Below, in pieces: positions 27,016 through 35,035 of a stretch of 64,000 nt of DNA (its first letter is position 1; the number at the start of each line of letters is the position of its first letter). The position numbers were made by a program, and so were the translations under genes. The notes below the pieces were generated by a model. It worked only from the letters and a program-made list of their open reading frames with translations. It ran no database searches and had not been told where the DNA came from. The DNA comes from Streptococcus suis (GTDB taxonomy: Bacteria; Bacillota; Bacilli; Lactobacillales; Streptococcaceae): NCBI RefSeq assembly GCF_016775005.1, contig NZ_JAEUXI010000007.1:1-64000 (forward strand), read 5' to 3'.

Positions 27016-27212
27016 TATTGGTTACCTCCATAGATTTTTTATGCTGGCTCTCCCAGCAGGGAGCGTCTGCAATATGCCACGCAGACCTGGCCTGCCTAGT
27101 TTTCCGTCATGCGACAGGACATAAAGAAAACCACATGGTATTCCATACGGTTTCGAGTATTTTAGAGTAATTTCAAGCAGTCTTTCCTGCTGTCAAGATG
27201 AGCGACCACCTC
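27016..27212 (-). other. Spacer before scaffold gene
   Basis: About 200 bases without a called gene inside the tightly packed head operon. A frame on the minus strand is open for over 50 codons up to a stop directly before the scaffold ribosome binding site (LKYSKPYGIPCGFLYVLSHD...) but has only CTG or TTG as possible starts. Short hairpins (CTCTCCCAGCAGGGAG) are present. Either an unannotated small gene or structured leader. Confidence 0.3.
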
Positions 27213-27413
27213 CTAGCGTTTCCAAAATGGTTTCTTGGCATTGCTTTTGACTACTTGCTTTTCAAGTTTGTCAAATCTCGAATTTGTAGCCTGAGCATTG
27301 CGTTCGACAATATTCCATAGCTGATTGTTTTGGTCAATCAAAAAATCAATATGAGTTTCCAAAGTACGAACGCGATTTTTAAGCTCATATTTCTTCTTCA
27401 TTCGCTTATTCAT
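27213..27413 (-). CDS. Small basic coiled-coil phage protein
   Basis: Sixty-six residues from ATG 27413 (GAAAGGAG upstream; twelve codons upstream are not used). Very basic at both ends (MNKRMKKKYELKNRVRTLE ... KKPFWKR) with a short coiled coil between. No family recognised. Confidence 0.6.
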   Translation of the reverse strand: MNKRMKKKYELKNRVRTLETHIDFLIDQNNQLWNIVERNAQATNSRFDKLEKQVVKSNAKKPFWKR

Positions 27414-27439
27414 AATCTTCTCCTTTCTATTTTTGCAAC

Positions 27440-27470
27440 AAAAAAGCACTTAGATTTCTCTAGGTGCTTA
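27440..27470 (-). terminator. Intrinsic terminator inside the head operon
   Basis: An 11-bp stem with one G-T pair (27444-27454 with 27459-27469, loop TTTC) followed by a T-run on the minus strand. It overlaps the stop of the upstream 61-residue gene and lies before the scaffold and capsid genes. Confidence 0.75.
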
Positions 27471-27653
27471 ATAATCTCCAAATGTTGAGCGGGTGCGTTG
27501 GTATTCTTCACGCCACTTCAAATATTCATCCCTTGCCTCAATAGCTTCCTGAGGAGCATCTGGTACCAATTCCATGGTACCGTACTGATAGGGTACCAAA
27601 AAATCGCGGAACTTTTGCATCAGTCTATCCCCTTTGTCAATAACCATTTCCAT
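27468..27653 (-). CDS. Small hypothetical phage protein
   Basis: Sixty-one residues, start ATG 27653 after AAGGAGGT. Sequence is polar and acidic (DAPQEAIEARDEYLKWREEYQRTRSTFGDY). It follows the MuF gene by one base. No known family. Confidence 0.6.
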   Translation of the reverse strand: MEMVIDKGDRLMQKFRDFLVPYQYGTMELVPDAPQEAIEARDEYLKWREEYQRTRSTFGDY

Positions 27654-27654
27654 G

Positions 27655-29322
27655 TTACCACACCTCCTTTTCTAAGAATTTTATAATTAATTTTGCACGT
27701 TTATCCGATTTTAAGACATTAAGTGAGTTTGATTCCGAAATTATCTCATTAGTTGAATTTAGATTTCCTATATTTTGGTTTAGATGCTTATTTGCATATC
27801 CACTCACATCTTCACCGATATTATACCTCTTTGACCTCAAAAACTCAAGTAATTTCTCGTTAAATCTTTGCTTCGATTCTGCGTAGGTAATATCGTTCGC
27901 TTTTGCGTGATGTTCAATGTGCATATAGTGTTTATAATGCCCTAATTCATGAACCAGAGGTCCTCTAGGATCATTATCAACTGCAAAGAATTTTCCAATA
28001 TTCCCATCATTGAGCCATTTCTGATTAGCAGCCTGTAACTTCTTCACGATAGCTTTTTCATTGAATTTTGTCGCATTCAGAAAAACTGTGTTGGTCTCTG
28101 GATCATACGCTCCAAAATTATTCTTCTTACCGATATCTTTGGCGCTGTCATAAAGTACGAATCTGGGAAATGGACTGCCTTCTGGGACTGTTAATCGACT
28201 CATGACATCGTCAATTTGACGTTCATAGTACGAGAAAGACTTGCGTGCAGATCCCAAACTGTCAGATACATAGAGGTCATGTTTCGAATTAAGCACTCTT
28301 CGCCCTCGGAATGCTACCTCATCGCCGTGGATAAGTTCTGAGTTCCCTTTCTGAGGACTAACTAACTTATCTGATTTTAAATAATCCGTGTCAGAACCAA
28401 CTGTAAATTGGCGTCGATCAATAGCTTTCTCCCACTCCCGATAATTCCGATACTCGGCAACCTCTCCGGTCTCATTATCTCGCCTCAAAAGTGTAGTATC
28501 ATCATCTTTTAACCGTGATATAGTCCGACATCGGCAGTTGACATCCTCGCTGGCAAAACCAAACATATGCGGTTGTTTGGTCCGAAGACCGTTAAGCTCA
28601 AAATAGCCGTCCTTGTCAGCCTTGGCACCGTCCAGCTCTGCATGATTATGCCTTGTGCGACCGTCCAGAGTTGCTACCCAGACCTTATCGAACTCGATGC
28701 CGAGCCCTTTGGCTTCTGCCTGAGCTTTTTCCCTAGCCACAGCCTGCACCCGTCCAGCTTCTGTCCGAGTAATCATCATAGCACGACGATATGAGCTATA
28801 CCCTTGTTCTGCCAATCTAGCAGATGCCTGGGCGTAGCTTGCACCGTGTAGAAAGATGCGGTTTAGGTCATCTTTGATGTTGTTTTTCAGCCGTTCGACA
28901 ACCCCGTCATTCAATCGTTCAGATAGCTTATAGTTTGCCACAGGCGTTTCAATGATGGTCCTTAACTCTTCTTCTTTGAGCATGGCAAAGCTAATCCCAC
29001 CATATCCACTCTCAACATCGTAGAATAGTTCGTTATAGGCAACTTTCCCAGTATCAATTAGATGACCCGTAATTTCGCTTCTAAGCCCTTTCTTCAACTT
29101 ATCGGCTGATTGGTCTAACTGCTCCAAAAGTGTACTCATTTGACTCAATTTGAGTCTCTGGGAAGACGTTAGACTGTCCAATCGCTGATAATCAACTAAC
29201 AAGGATTTTTTTAAGTCCTTAATCGTGTCAATATAGAGGTTATAGAGCCGTTTGTCCGTCGCTTTGTCCGCCTTCTTCAATAGGTTCTCTATTTCCTGCT
29301 GGAACTTGTTCAGCTCCGTCAT
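27655..29322 (-). CDS. MuF-type minor head protein with C-terminal metalloprotease-like domain
   Basis: 555 residues. The N-terminal helical region and the Phage_Mu_F block (about 150-268; ITRTEAGRVQAV, WVATLDGRTRHNHAELDG, DVNCRCR) identify a SPP1 gp7/Mu F-like minor capsid protein packaged with the DNA. Beyond about 340 is an extra domain of some 200 residues containing HELGHYKHYMH (His458, Glu459, His462) and a downstream NEIISE (Glu526/Glu530), the arrangement of a zinc gluzincin. Plain gp7 proteins lack this. It may be a protease delivered or used in the capsid. It overlaps the portal gene by 83 bases. Confidence 0.9.
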   Translation of the reverse strand: MTELNKFQQEIENLLKKADKATDKRLYNLYIDTIKDLKKSLLVDYQRLDSLTSSQRLKLSQMSTLLEQLDQSADKLKKGLRSEITGHLIDTGKVAYNELFYDVESGYGGISFAMLKEEELRTIIETPVANYKLSERLNDGVVERLKNNIKDDLNRIFLHGASYAQASARLAEQGYSSYRRAMMITRTEAGRVQAVAREKAQAEAKGLGIEFDKVWVATLDGRTRHNHAELDGAKADKDGYFELNGLRTKQPHMFGFASEDVNCRCRTISRLKDDDTTLLRRDNETGEVAEYRNYREWEKAIDRRQFTVGSDTDYLKSDKLVSPQKGNSELIHGDEVAFRGRRVLNSKHDLYVSDSLGSARKSFSYYERQIDDVMSRLTVPEGSPFPRFVLYDSAKDIGKKNNFGAYDPETNTVFLNATKFNEKAIVKKLQAANQKWLNDGNIGKFFAVDNDPRGPLVHELGHYKHYMHIEHHAKANDITYAESKQRFNEKLLEFLRSKRYNIGEDVSGYANKHLNQNIGNLNSTNEIISESNSLNVLKSDKRAKLIIKFLEKEVW

Positions 29323-30754
29323 TTGTCACCTCCGTCGCTTGATTAAAATCAGCTTGATACCCTTGTTCTTCGAGGGCTTTCTCGACTTCGTCTGGGTCAA
29401 CTTCCAAGATACCTGCCAGCAATTCCAAAACAGTACGGTCGTCAAGCCGAGGTGCTGCAGTCATGACATTGTTAATCAGGACTTGATTGGTTTCAGCTTC
29501 CGTCTTAGCAATTGCAGCATTATCTGTCTCGTTGGCCATGACATCTCGAGTTATAGTTATCTCAATATCGTTTGTATTGTAAGCTTTGCCATGCAGTTCG
29601 TTGATGTTCTCAATAATCAGCTGCAACATCTCTTTGATGACTGCACGCAAACGGACCTCAATCTTGTTGCATTTTAGGTCGAGTAGGCTGTACCGTGATT
29701 TGATAACCACATTTGTGATGTTTCCGTCGCCTGTCTGCGAGCTGTCAAAGCCCATGCCAAACTTGTAGATAGCTTCCTTGTCAATCTCAAGCTTAGCCTT
29801 ACGAGCCTCAACAGGGATATTGGTTGTGATGACATCGATACCGCCATTTTCACCAACTCCCACGGTCTTCTTAGTCTTGAGGTTTGTGACTAAGGTAGAC
29901 AGGTTGTCGCCCTCATAACCTCGAACAGCATAAATTGGATGATCAAAATCAATCAGGTTATTCGACAAGGCACAGGCCATCATGTCGTAATCGTCAATAA
30001 TGTCCTTGATAGGTTGCAGGTCATTGGTCTTGCTACGATTATTGTACAAGCAAATATACGGCACCTGACCGTAGCCTTTACCGAACTTGTCCTCTCCCTT
30101 TTGAGCTAGCATGTGAGGCTTAGGATTGAATTCGGTTGAAGTGTCCAATTTGACTGCTTGACCATCCTCCTGAACAAAGTAAAAGACCTCTTCCTTGGTC
30201 CATAACTGGATTTTGGTCACGGTCTTCTGCTTATTATCCTTGACAATCTGGTCGTCATAGTAATAAATAATCTGGTCGGTGTCGTAAAACTCGTCATAGA
30301 TTGGGATGATTTTGAGAGCATCAGCAGTCTTAAATCGCAAACGACCGTATGCATCCTTTCTCCAAAAGACATACTCGTAGGATTTCTGGCTCGCTCCCTC
30401 GACCAATTCCTGTAACATCAACTGGAAGTCTTCGTCGATGTATTCATCCAGATATTCCTGTAGACCTGCCTGCTCTGTCGCAATTTCAATCGGATTAGAC
30501 AACAAATACTGCACTTTCTGGTCTACCAGCTCTGTAAAATACTGATGGGCAATCCGTGTGTTGCTTCGGTTCTTCTCTTCGACGAGCTCGCCCTCATTGT
30601 TAAAATAAAAAAGCCGATAATTCGCAATATCGTGCTTGCCCTCATAGTAGTCAATGCCCGTCTGCATCTCTTGCTTGAGCTTGCTTCCGCGGTCATCTGT
30701 AACTAGTCTTTTGATTTCGGCAGTCAGTGCCGAAATATTGTCTGTTTGTAACAT
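29240..30754 (-). CDS. Portal protein, SPP1 gp6 family
   Basis: Forms the dodecameric DNA-entry vertex. 504 residues from ATG 30754 (AGGAGG four bases upstream; an earlier 13-codon extension is not used). Typical gp6 blocks include YYEGKHDIANY, LSNPIEIA, YICLYNNRSKTNDLQPIKDIIDDYDMMACALSNNL and a long C-terminal helical region. The last 83 bases overlap the MuF start. Confidence 0.92.
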   Translation of the reverse strand: MLQTDNISALTAEIKRLVTDDRGSKLKQEMQTGIDYYEGKHDIANYRLFYFNNEGELVEEKNRSNTRIAHQYFTELVDQKVQYLLSNPIEIATEQAGLQEYLDEYIDEDFQLMLQELVEGASQKSYEYVFWRKDAYGRLRFKTADALKIIPIYDEFYDTDQIIYYYDDQIVKDNKQKTVTKIQLWTKEEVFYFVQEDGQAVKLDTSTEFNPKPHMLAQKGEDKFGKGYGQVPYICLYNNRSKTNDLQPIKDIIDDYDMMACALSNNLIDFDHPIYAVRGYEGDNLSTLVTNLKTKKTVGVGENGGIDVITTNIPVEARKAKLEIDKEAIYKFGMGFDSSQTGDGNITNVVIKSRYSLLDLKCNKIEVRLRAVIKEMLQLIIENINELHGKAYNTNDIEITITRDVMANETDNAAIAKTEAETNQVLINNVMTAAPRLDDRTVLELLAGILEVDPDEVEKALEEQGYQADFNQATEVTNDGAEQVPAGNREPIEEGGQSDGQTAL

Positions 30755-30762
30755 TGTTCCTC

Positions 30763-32067
30763 CTAAACAAGCCAGCCTGTGCTCTCTGCACACTGCAGAC
30801 CATATCTTAGTGCATCCATAAGGTGATTGTTCTTATCCTCTGGCTTATTCAACCACTTACCTTCTTTGTCCTGCTGGTAGCAGTACGAGTAAAATTCGTC
30901 CATGATATGCGTGCAACTAGGATGCACTACAATCTTGTACCCCTGCAACTTAGATACGCCTGCCATGATACTGTCTTTGCCTTTACGGCTTGCTTTAATC
31001 CTGCGGATTCCGTACTCTGATTTTAACTCTTCAATCAGCCGAGCCTCAGCACAGTCCGCAATGATTTGATTACTGGCATATCCTTTGTCAGATATCATCT
31101 TTGCGATATCCTTGGTAAATAGACCTACTTGATAATGCTCATCAAAGACATAGATGTTCTTACTTTGGTCATCTATGAGATAAGCTACCAGAGCAGTCGG
31201 ATCATGAGTGAAACCAAAGTCAAGACCAACGCATAGCTTGTAATTCCCAGATTGTAGCAGTACCTCTTTGTCAAAATCGGCAACCTGGACATTTTCGTAG
31301 ACTAGCCCCTCAGCCACTCCCCATTCGCCATCGCAAACAATACGAGCCCGCCGTGGATTAGTGACATAGAGGTCCTCGTATCGCTTGATATCGACCTCAT
31401 CCAACCATTCGTTGCATCTAAAAGTAGTCGTCAAAGCCAAGGTATCCGCTCGCTTAGTATCCTCGTCAAAAAATACCTTTTTGAGCCAGTGACGTTCGTT
31501 CCACGGGTTAAACGTGACCGTGATTTGTTTGTAAAACGGAACGTTTCCATATGTACCGTCTAGTCGATTGAAAGCAAACGCCGATGTATCTTGTAAGCTA
31601 CCACGGATTGATTCAACGACCGTCGAGAATTTATCTTCAGTCTCAATCTGGTAGGCTTCTTCAAACCAAGCCCAGCAAAGAGAGCCTACATCAACCGTGA
31701 TAGATGTAATCTTCAACTCATCGTCTAAACCTCGAAAGAGGATTTTCTGGCCTGTAGCCTTAACTGTTATCTCTGGCAGACTCTCGTTAAACTTAAACTT
31801 ATGACTAACTTTAAGCTGGTTACAGGCCCATTTAAAATCCGTATAAGTTGATTGCTTATTGGTATTCGAGTAGCGACGCACGACAAGCAGATTAGCCCAT
31901 GGGCACTTCAGTAGATTGACTACGAAGTTCAAAGCGGTTGTTTTCGACTTTTTACTCCCGCGGCTGCCTTTTACGACTCTGTAAAAATTCCTAGACCGCC
32001 AGAATTGACCATAGCCCTTACCGACAATCTTTGGCAAATCAACGTTAATCTGGAATGTCTGCTTCAT
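30763..32067 (-). CDS. Terminase large subunit
   Basis: ATPase/nuclease that packages phage DNA, 434 residues. The ATPase part shows a Walker A-like GSRGSKKSKTTA (about 35-46) and Walker B WAWFEEAY; the nuclease part begins with CVGLDFGFTHDPTALV with the metal-binding Asp. It matches the PBSX-type terminase (Terminase_3) family. Start ATG 32067 lies inside the end of terS. Confidence 0.94.
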   Translation of the reverse strand: MKQTFQINVDLPKIVGKGYGQFWRSRNFYRVVKGSRGSKKSKTTALNFVVNLLKCPWANLLVVRRYSNTNKQSTYTDFKWACNQLKVSHKFKFNESLPEITVKATGQKILFRGLDDELKITSITVDVGSLCWAWFEEAYQIETEDKFSTVVESIRGSLQDTSAFAFNRLDGTYGNVPFYKQITVTFNPWNERHWLKKVFFDEDTKRADTLALTTTFRCNEWLDEVDIKRYEDLYVTNPRRARIVCDGEWGVAEGLVYENVQVADFDKEVLLQSGNYKLCVGLDFGFTHDPTALVAYLIDDQSKNIYVFDEHYQVGLFTKDIAKMISDKGYASNQIIADCAEARLIEELKSEYGIRRIKASRKGKDSIMAGVSKLQGYKIVVHPSCTHIMDEFYSYCYQQDKEGKWLNKPEDKNNHLMDALRYGLQCAESTGWLV

Positions 32068-32476
32068 TCGCAAACACCACCGTTCCATTTACCTCGGCTT
32101 CGACTTTATCGGTCCACAACCTATGTCGTTTACCCAAAAGCTCGGCAGCCTTGATTCTGTCCTTGGCTCCAACGTCGATATCAATAACCTGCTGGCCAAG
32201 CTCGCCGATGCTACAAAGGGTCTGTTCCTGGGTCTGGCCTCTCATGACTGATGTAAGGTATTCAAGCACTTCCTGCTGATCAGCAACCTTTTCTGATTTC
32301 AACTCTTCAAGCCGTTCGTCGATATAGGATTTTATAACAGGTTTTAACAAGTTTTCACTTCCGACTTGCTGGGCTGAACGCTTGGCATACCCAGCCTTTA
32401 TCGCTGCCTCAGTCGCATTTCCACAAATGATATACTCATCTGCAAAACGTTGTTGTTTTAGCGTTAATTTGCTCAA
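32045..32476 (-). CDS. Terminase small subunit
   Basis: DNA-recognition subunit, 143 residues, Terminase_2 family: N-terminal helix-turn-helix LTLKQQRFADEYIICGNATEAAIKAGYAKRSAQQVGSE and C-terminal oligomer/TerL-binding part. First gene of the late structural operon. Confidence 0.92.
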   Translation of the reverse strand: MSKLTLKQQRFADEYIICGNATEAAIKAGYAKRSAQQVGSENLLKPVIKSYIDERLEELKSEKVADQQEVLEYLTSVMRGQTQEQTLCSIGELGQQVIDIDVGAKDRIKAAELLGKRHRLWTDKVEAEVNGTVVFANEADIPD

Positions 32477-32504
32477 TTTTCTACCACCTTCCTAGCAAAA
32501 TACA

Positions 32505-32530
32505 AAAAGACCACATCTCTGCGGTCTCTC
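32505..32530 (-). terminator. Weak terminator between the ArpU-like gene and terS
   Basis: Stem AGACCGC/GTGGTCT on the minus strand (one G-T pair) followed by TTTTT. It could separate early from late transcription; the ArpU-like activator would then start late transcription close to here. The 32530-32677 stretch is AT-rich with no gene; repeated TTTGCTAG blocks flank it. Confidence 0.55.
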
Positions 32531-32677
32531 TGAGTGAAAAAATGGTCCCTCGCATGATACTAGCAAACATGGTCACTGGGTCCTTTATTTTTATTTTTTT
32601 TGTGCTAGTTTTTAAAAATCCGATGATACAACTTTAACATTAAAATCGTGACACTTAAAGCGTTTTTTGTGTCAGTT

Positions 32678-33091
32678 TTACAAATCTCCTCTAAAATCTG
32701 CAAAAATTGTCAATATCCGCTCTCTTTTGCGATAAATACTCTTGCGAGATACATTAAGCATAACAGCTATCTCTTCCCAAGTATTTACCGACCGAATTGA
32801 CCAACGAAGGTAGAAAATCCTTTTCAGCTCGTCATCCAAAGACTCAATCGTTGCTTCCACAGCTTTTCGGAATTGCTCCAGGCCGTTTATCCTCACATCA
32901 CTCGACCAACGTGCCACAAGTGACTCTGTTGGTTTAGAAACGATATTTGGTTTGCCTCCGCCGATATTATAATCGTTCGACACCTCCGTCTGTATTTCCA
33001 GCTTGCGGATAGCAATTTTTTTATCAATCTGTTGGTAGTCGAATAATTTCGAATCTAATGCTCTCAATTCTACATCTGATAACTTGTTCAC
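32678..33091 (-). CDS. ArpU/RinA-like late transcription regulator
   Basis: 137 residues; the C-terminal half contains the sigma-70 region-4-like helix-turn-helix (LDDELKRIFYLRWSIRSVNTWEEIAVMLNVSRKSIYRKRERIL) typical of ArpU/RinA phage activators of late genes. GTG start at 33091 with AAAGGAG. The ribosome binding site lies in an inverted repeat (33101-33109/33131-33139) and may be masked. Confidence 0.85.
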   Translation of the reverse strand: MNKLSDVELRALDSKLFDYQQIDKKIAIRKLEIQTEVSNDYNIGGGKPNIVSKPTESLVARWSSDVRINGLEQFRKAVEATIESLDDELKRIFYLRWSIRSVNTWEEIAVMLNVSRKSIYRKRERILTIFADFRGDL

Positions 33092-33100
33092 GCTCGCACT

Positions 33101-33139
33101 CCTTTGTGATATAATAGTTTTAGATTTTACTCACAAAGG
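33101..33139. promoter_or_regulatory. Inverted repeat over the ArpU-gene ribosome binding site
   Basis: CCTTTGTGA (33101-33109) and TCACAAAGG (33131-33139) are a perfect 9-bp inverted repeat with a 21-base spacer. In the minus-strand mRNA the AAAGG of the Shine-Dalgarno sequence would pair with the upstream arm, hiding it. The same DNA on the plus strand contains TGTGA-TATAAT (33105-33115), an extended -10. Confidence 0.6.
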
Positions 33140-33166
33140 TCAGTACTAACGTGCTGGCTTTTTTCT
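33122..33166 (+). ncRNA. Candidate small RNA antisense to the regulator leader
   Basis: An extended -10 (TATAAT 33110-33115) predicts a start near 33122, and an 8-bp hairpin GTCAGTAC/GTGCTGGC with two G-T pairs followed by TTTTTT (about 33140-33165) would end the transcript after about 45 bases. The RNA would be complementary to the 5' leader of the ArpU-like gene. Inference only. Confidence 0.35.
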
Positions 33167-33211
33167 TGTCCTTGACCCATACCGCAATAGGGTTTCGGAC
33201 AGTTGATATTT

Positions 33212-33346
33212 CTAGATTCCTTTCTTTATTTTTGCGGTGATTTCCCTTGCTTTACCACAATCCACAAGAGACAACGACTGTAGACTTTTATTTTTGTGGC
33301 TGACCGTACTGCCATTGGTCCAATAATGTGTATATTTATTTTGCAA
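33212..33346 (-). CDS. Small phage protein, TTG start
   Basis: Forty-four residues (QNKYTHYWTNGSTVSHKNK...). The TTG at 33346 is preceded by AAGGAGG at good distance, and the frame ends at TAG 33214-33212. No family recognised. Codon use looks real, but the short length keeps confidence low. Confidence 0.5.
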   Translation of the reverse strand: MQNKYTHYWTNGSTVSHKNKSLQSLSLVDCGKAREITAKIKKGI

Positions 33347-33417
33347 AGGAGTTCCTCCTTCTTTTTTTATTTTTGGCAGAATGACCAACCGACCTGCTAC
33401 AGTCGGGAGGCCTTAGA

Positions 33418-33634
33418 TTAGGTTAACTCCTCCAACGCTACCCGTCTGAATTGTGGGTATTTTTTAGCTTCTTCTTGGGTGCATTTGTAGGCTAGCCTCT
33501 CTAATTTTTCTAAAAAATCTGTTCCATTTATAATAAATGTACTCGTGCTAGCTTCTTCTGTGTCTATAATGTAGTTGTATTTAAAAAAACATTATATCTG
33601 GCACATTGATCAGCAATACGCCTAGTTTTTCCAT
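33418..33634 (-). pseudogene. Small phage gene split by one base in a T7 run
   Basis: ATG 33634 follows AGGAGGT and reads MEKLGVLLINVPDIMFF then hits a stop just after seven T (33589-33583). With six T the frame would continue KYNYIIDTEEASTSTFIING... to the TAA at 33420-33418, for about 71 residues; the total span, 217 bases, is one more than a multiple of three. Either a frameshift mutation, RNA polymerase slippage on the homopolymer, or a sequencing error. Confidence 0.65.
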
Positions 33635-33811
33635 CTAACAACCTCCTGAACAGCCTGACTTAATATACTCTTTAAAAGCCTCGAGTTCTTCAACAACATC
33701 ATCCAGTACTTTTCTCTCCTGTCTGATGTCTTTCTTCGAAGCACCTTCTCGCCGGATATAATGTTCCAAAGCGTGCTTCATGATATGCAATCTCACATAT
33801 TCACTTGCCAT
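33635..33811 (-). CDS. Small hypothetical phage protein
   Basis: Fifty-eight residues from ATG 33811 (GGAGGAG upstream), overlapping the stop of the preceding gene as TAATG. Helical and charged (MASEYVRLHIMKHALEHYIRR..) with a Cys-rich end, CSGGC. Not recognised. Confidence 0.6.
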   Translation of the reverse strand: MASEYVRLHIMKHALEHYIRREGASKKDIRQERKVLDDVVEELEAFKEYIKSGCSGGC

Positions 33812-34011
33812 TATTTCTCCTCCACAGGCACAGCAAACTGCCACAACCGTTCGTCCTTCTGTTTGATTTCAGTTTCTGTCAATCTATCTGTGTATCCTTT
33901 CAATCCTTTTCCACTATGGAATAGATATTTGTTTGTTCGTATATTTTTAAACAACTTACCAGAACTTACCCCTGCAATCTCAACGGTATACAACCGCTCC
34001 TGCTTATTCAT
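33811..34011 (-). CDS. Hypothetical phage protein
   Basis: Sixty-six residues, MNKQERLYTVEIAGVSSGKLFKN... with FHSGKGLKGYTDRLTETEIKQKDERLWQFAVPVEE at the end, a pattern seen in small streptococcal phage proteins of unknown role. It overlaps the end of the cytosine methyltransferase gene by eight bases. Confidence 0.6.
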   Translation of the reverse strand: MNKQERLYTVEIAGVSSGKLFKNIRTNKYLFHSGKGLKGYTDRLTETEIKQKDERLWQFAVPVEEK

Positions 34012-35035
34012 CTGTTTCCTCCAATCTTCTTGCTATCGCCTCAATCACATTTACCGTGACCGAGTTGCCAGCTTGCTTGTATAGCTGGCTATTACTATTT
34101 ACTGCCTGGGCTCTATCAAATGCCCAGTCTGGAAAACCTTGCAATCTCCAGCACTCACGAGGTGTCAGCTTGCGGATACGGAAACCATCTGTTATACCAA
34201 ATGTTCCGCAATGAGTTGTACTAACACCACCATTTGCTGTCAGCGTTCCAACTTCGTTTTTTATGTTTTTGTTGTAAAAATCATAAACCTTAACATAATT
34301 ATTCTCCTGCCAACTGTTGCTAGTCAAGGTCGGTGCTGTACCATGTTCTCCACCTTGATTGTATCCACGCCCACGTTGGAGAATTTTCTGCTGTTTACTT
34401 TCAATAACGTACGACCCGCTCCCTTGTGCTTCTCCGTACCTGGCGGTAATGGTATTTGTTGGTTGTCCTTGTAAGTTGCCAGCTTCCTTGCTATCTCCTC
34501 CGAAAGGAAAAATCGCTCGTCCACCTGCTCCTCTAAGATGTCCGATAATAAACACCCGCTCTCGGTTTTGGGGCACTCCAAAATTTTTGCTGTTGAACAC
34601 TTGCCATTCCGCATCATACCCCAGTTCATCCAACGCTCCGAGGATAACCTCGAACGTATTTCCATTGTCGTGGTTAAGCAATCCTGTGACGTTCTCAAGG
34701 AATAAATATTTAGGTCGGAGAATAGATGCGAACCGAGCAATCTCAAAGAACAAAGTCCCTCGAGTATCTTCAAATCCTGCTCGTTTTCCAGCAATGCTGA
34801 AAGCCTGGCACGGAAATCCTCCACAGATAACATCCACACGTCCGATTCCTCGAACAGACTTATCTGTAACTGCTGTGATGTCATGAAATTCAAGTTCTCC
34901 TTCCGTATCATGTATCGCTTTGTAGCTCTTTCTGGCAAATGGGTCAATCTCACAAAAGCCAACACATTCATGTCCGGCTCGTTCCATACCTAGTCGAAAT
35001 CCACCGATGCCAGCGAATAGGTCAAGAAATTTCAT
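34004..35035 (-). CDS. DNA (cytosine-5) methyltransferase
   Basis: Adds a methyl group to cytosine C5. 343 residues with motif I FAGIGGFRLGME, motif IV GGFPCQAFS (catalytic Cys76), motif VI LFLENV (114-116), motif VIII QNRERVFIIG and C-terminal motifs IX/X (RKLTPRECWRLQGFPDW, QAGNSV). No restriction enzyme gene is adjacent, so it is an orphan, probably protecting phage DNA from host restriction. It overlaps the following adenine methyltransferase-like gene by four bases. Confidence 0.93.
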   Translation of the reverse strand: MKFLDLFAGIGGFRLGMERAGHECVGFCEIDPFARKSYKAIHDTEGELEFHDITAVTDKSVRGIGRVDVICGGFPCQAFSIAGKRAGFEDTRGTLFFEIARFASILRPKYLFLENVTGLLNHDNGNTFEVILGALDELGYDAEWQVFNSKNFGVPQNRERVFIIGHLRGAGGRAIFPFGGDSKEAGNLQGQPTNTITARYGEAQGSGSYVIESKQQKILQRGRGYNQGGEHGTAPTLTSNSWQENNYVKVYDFYNKNIKNEVGTLTANGGVSTTHCGTFGITDGFRIRKLTPRECWRLQGFPDWAFDRAQAVNSNSQLYKQAGNSVTVNVIEAIARRLEETDE

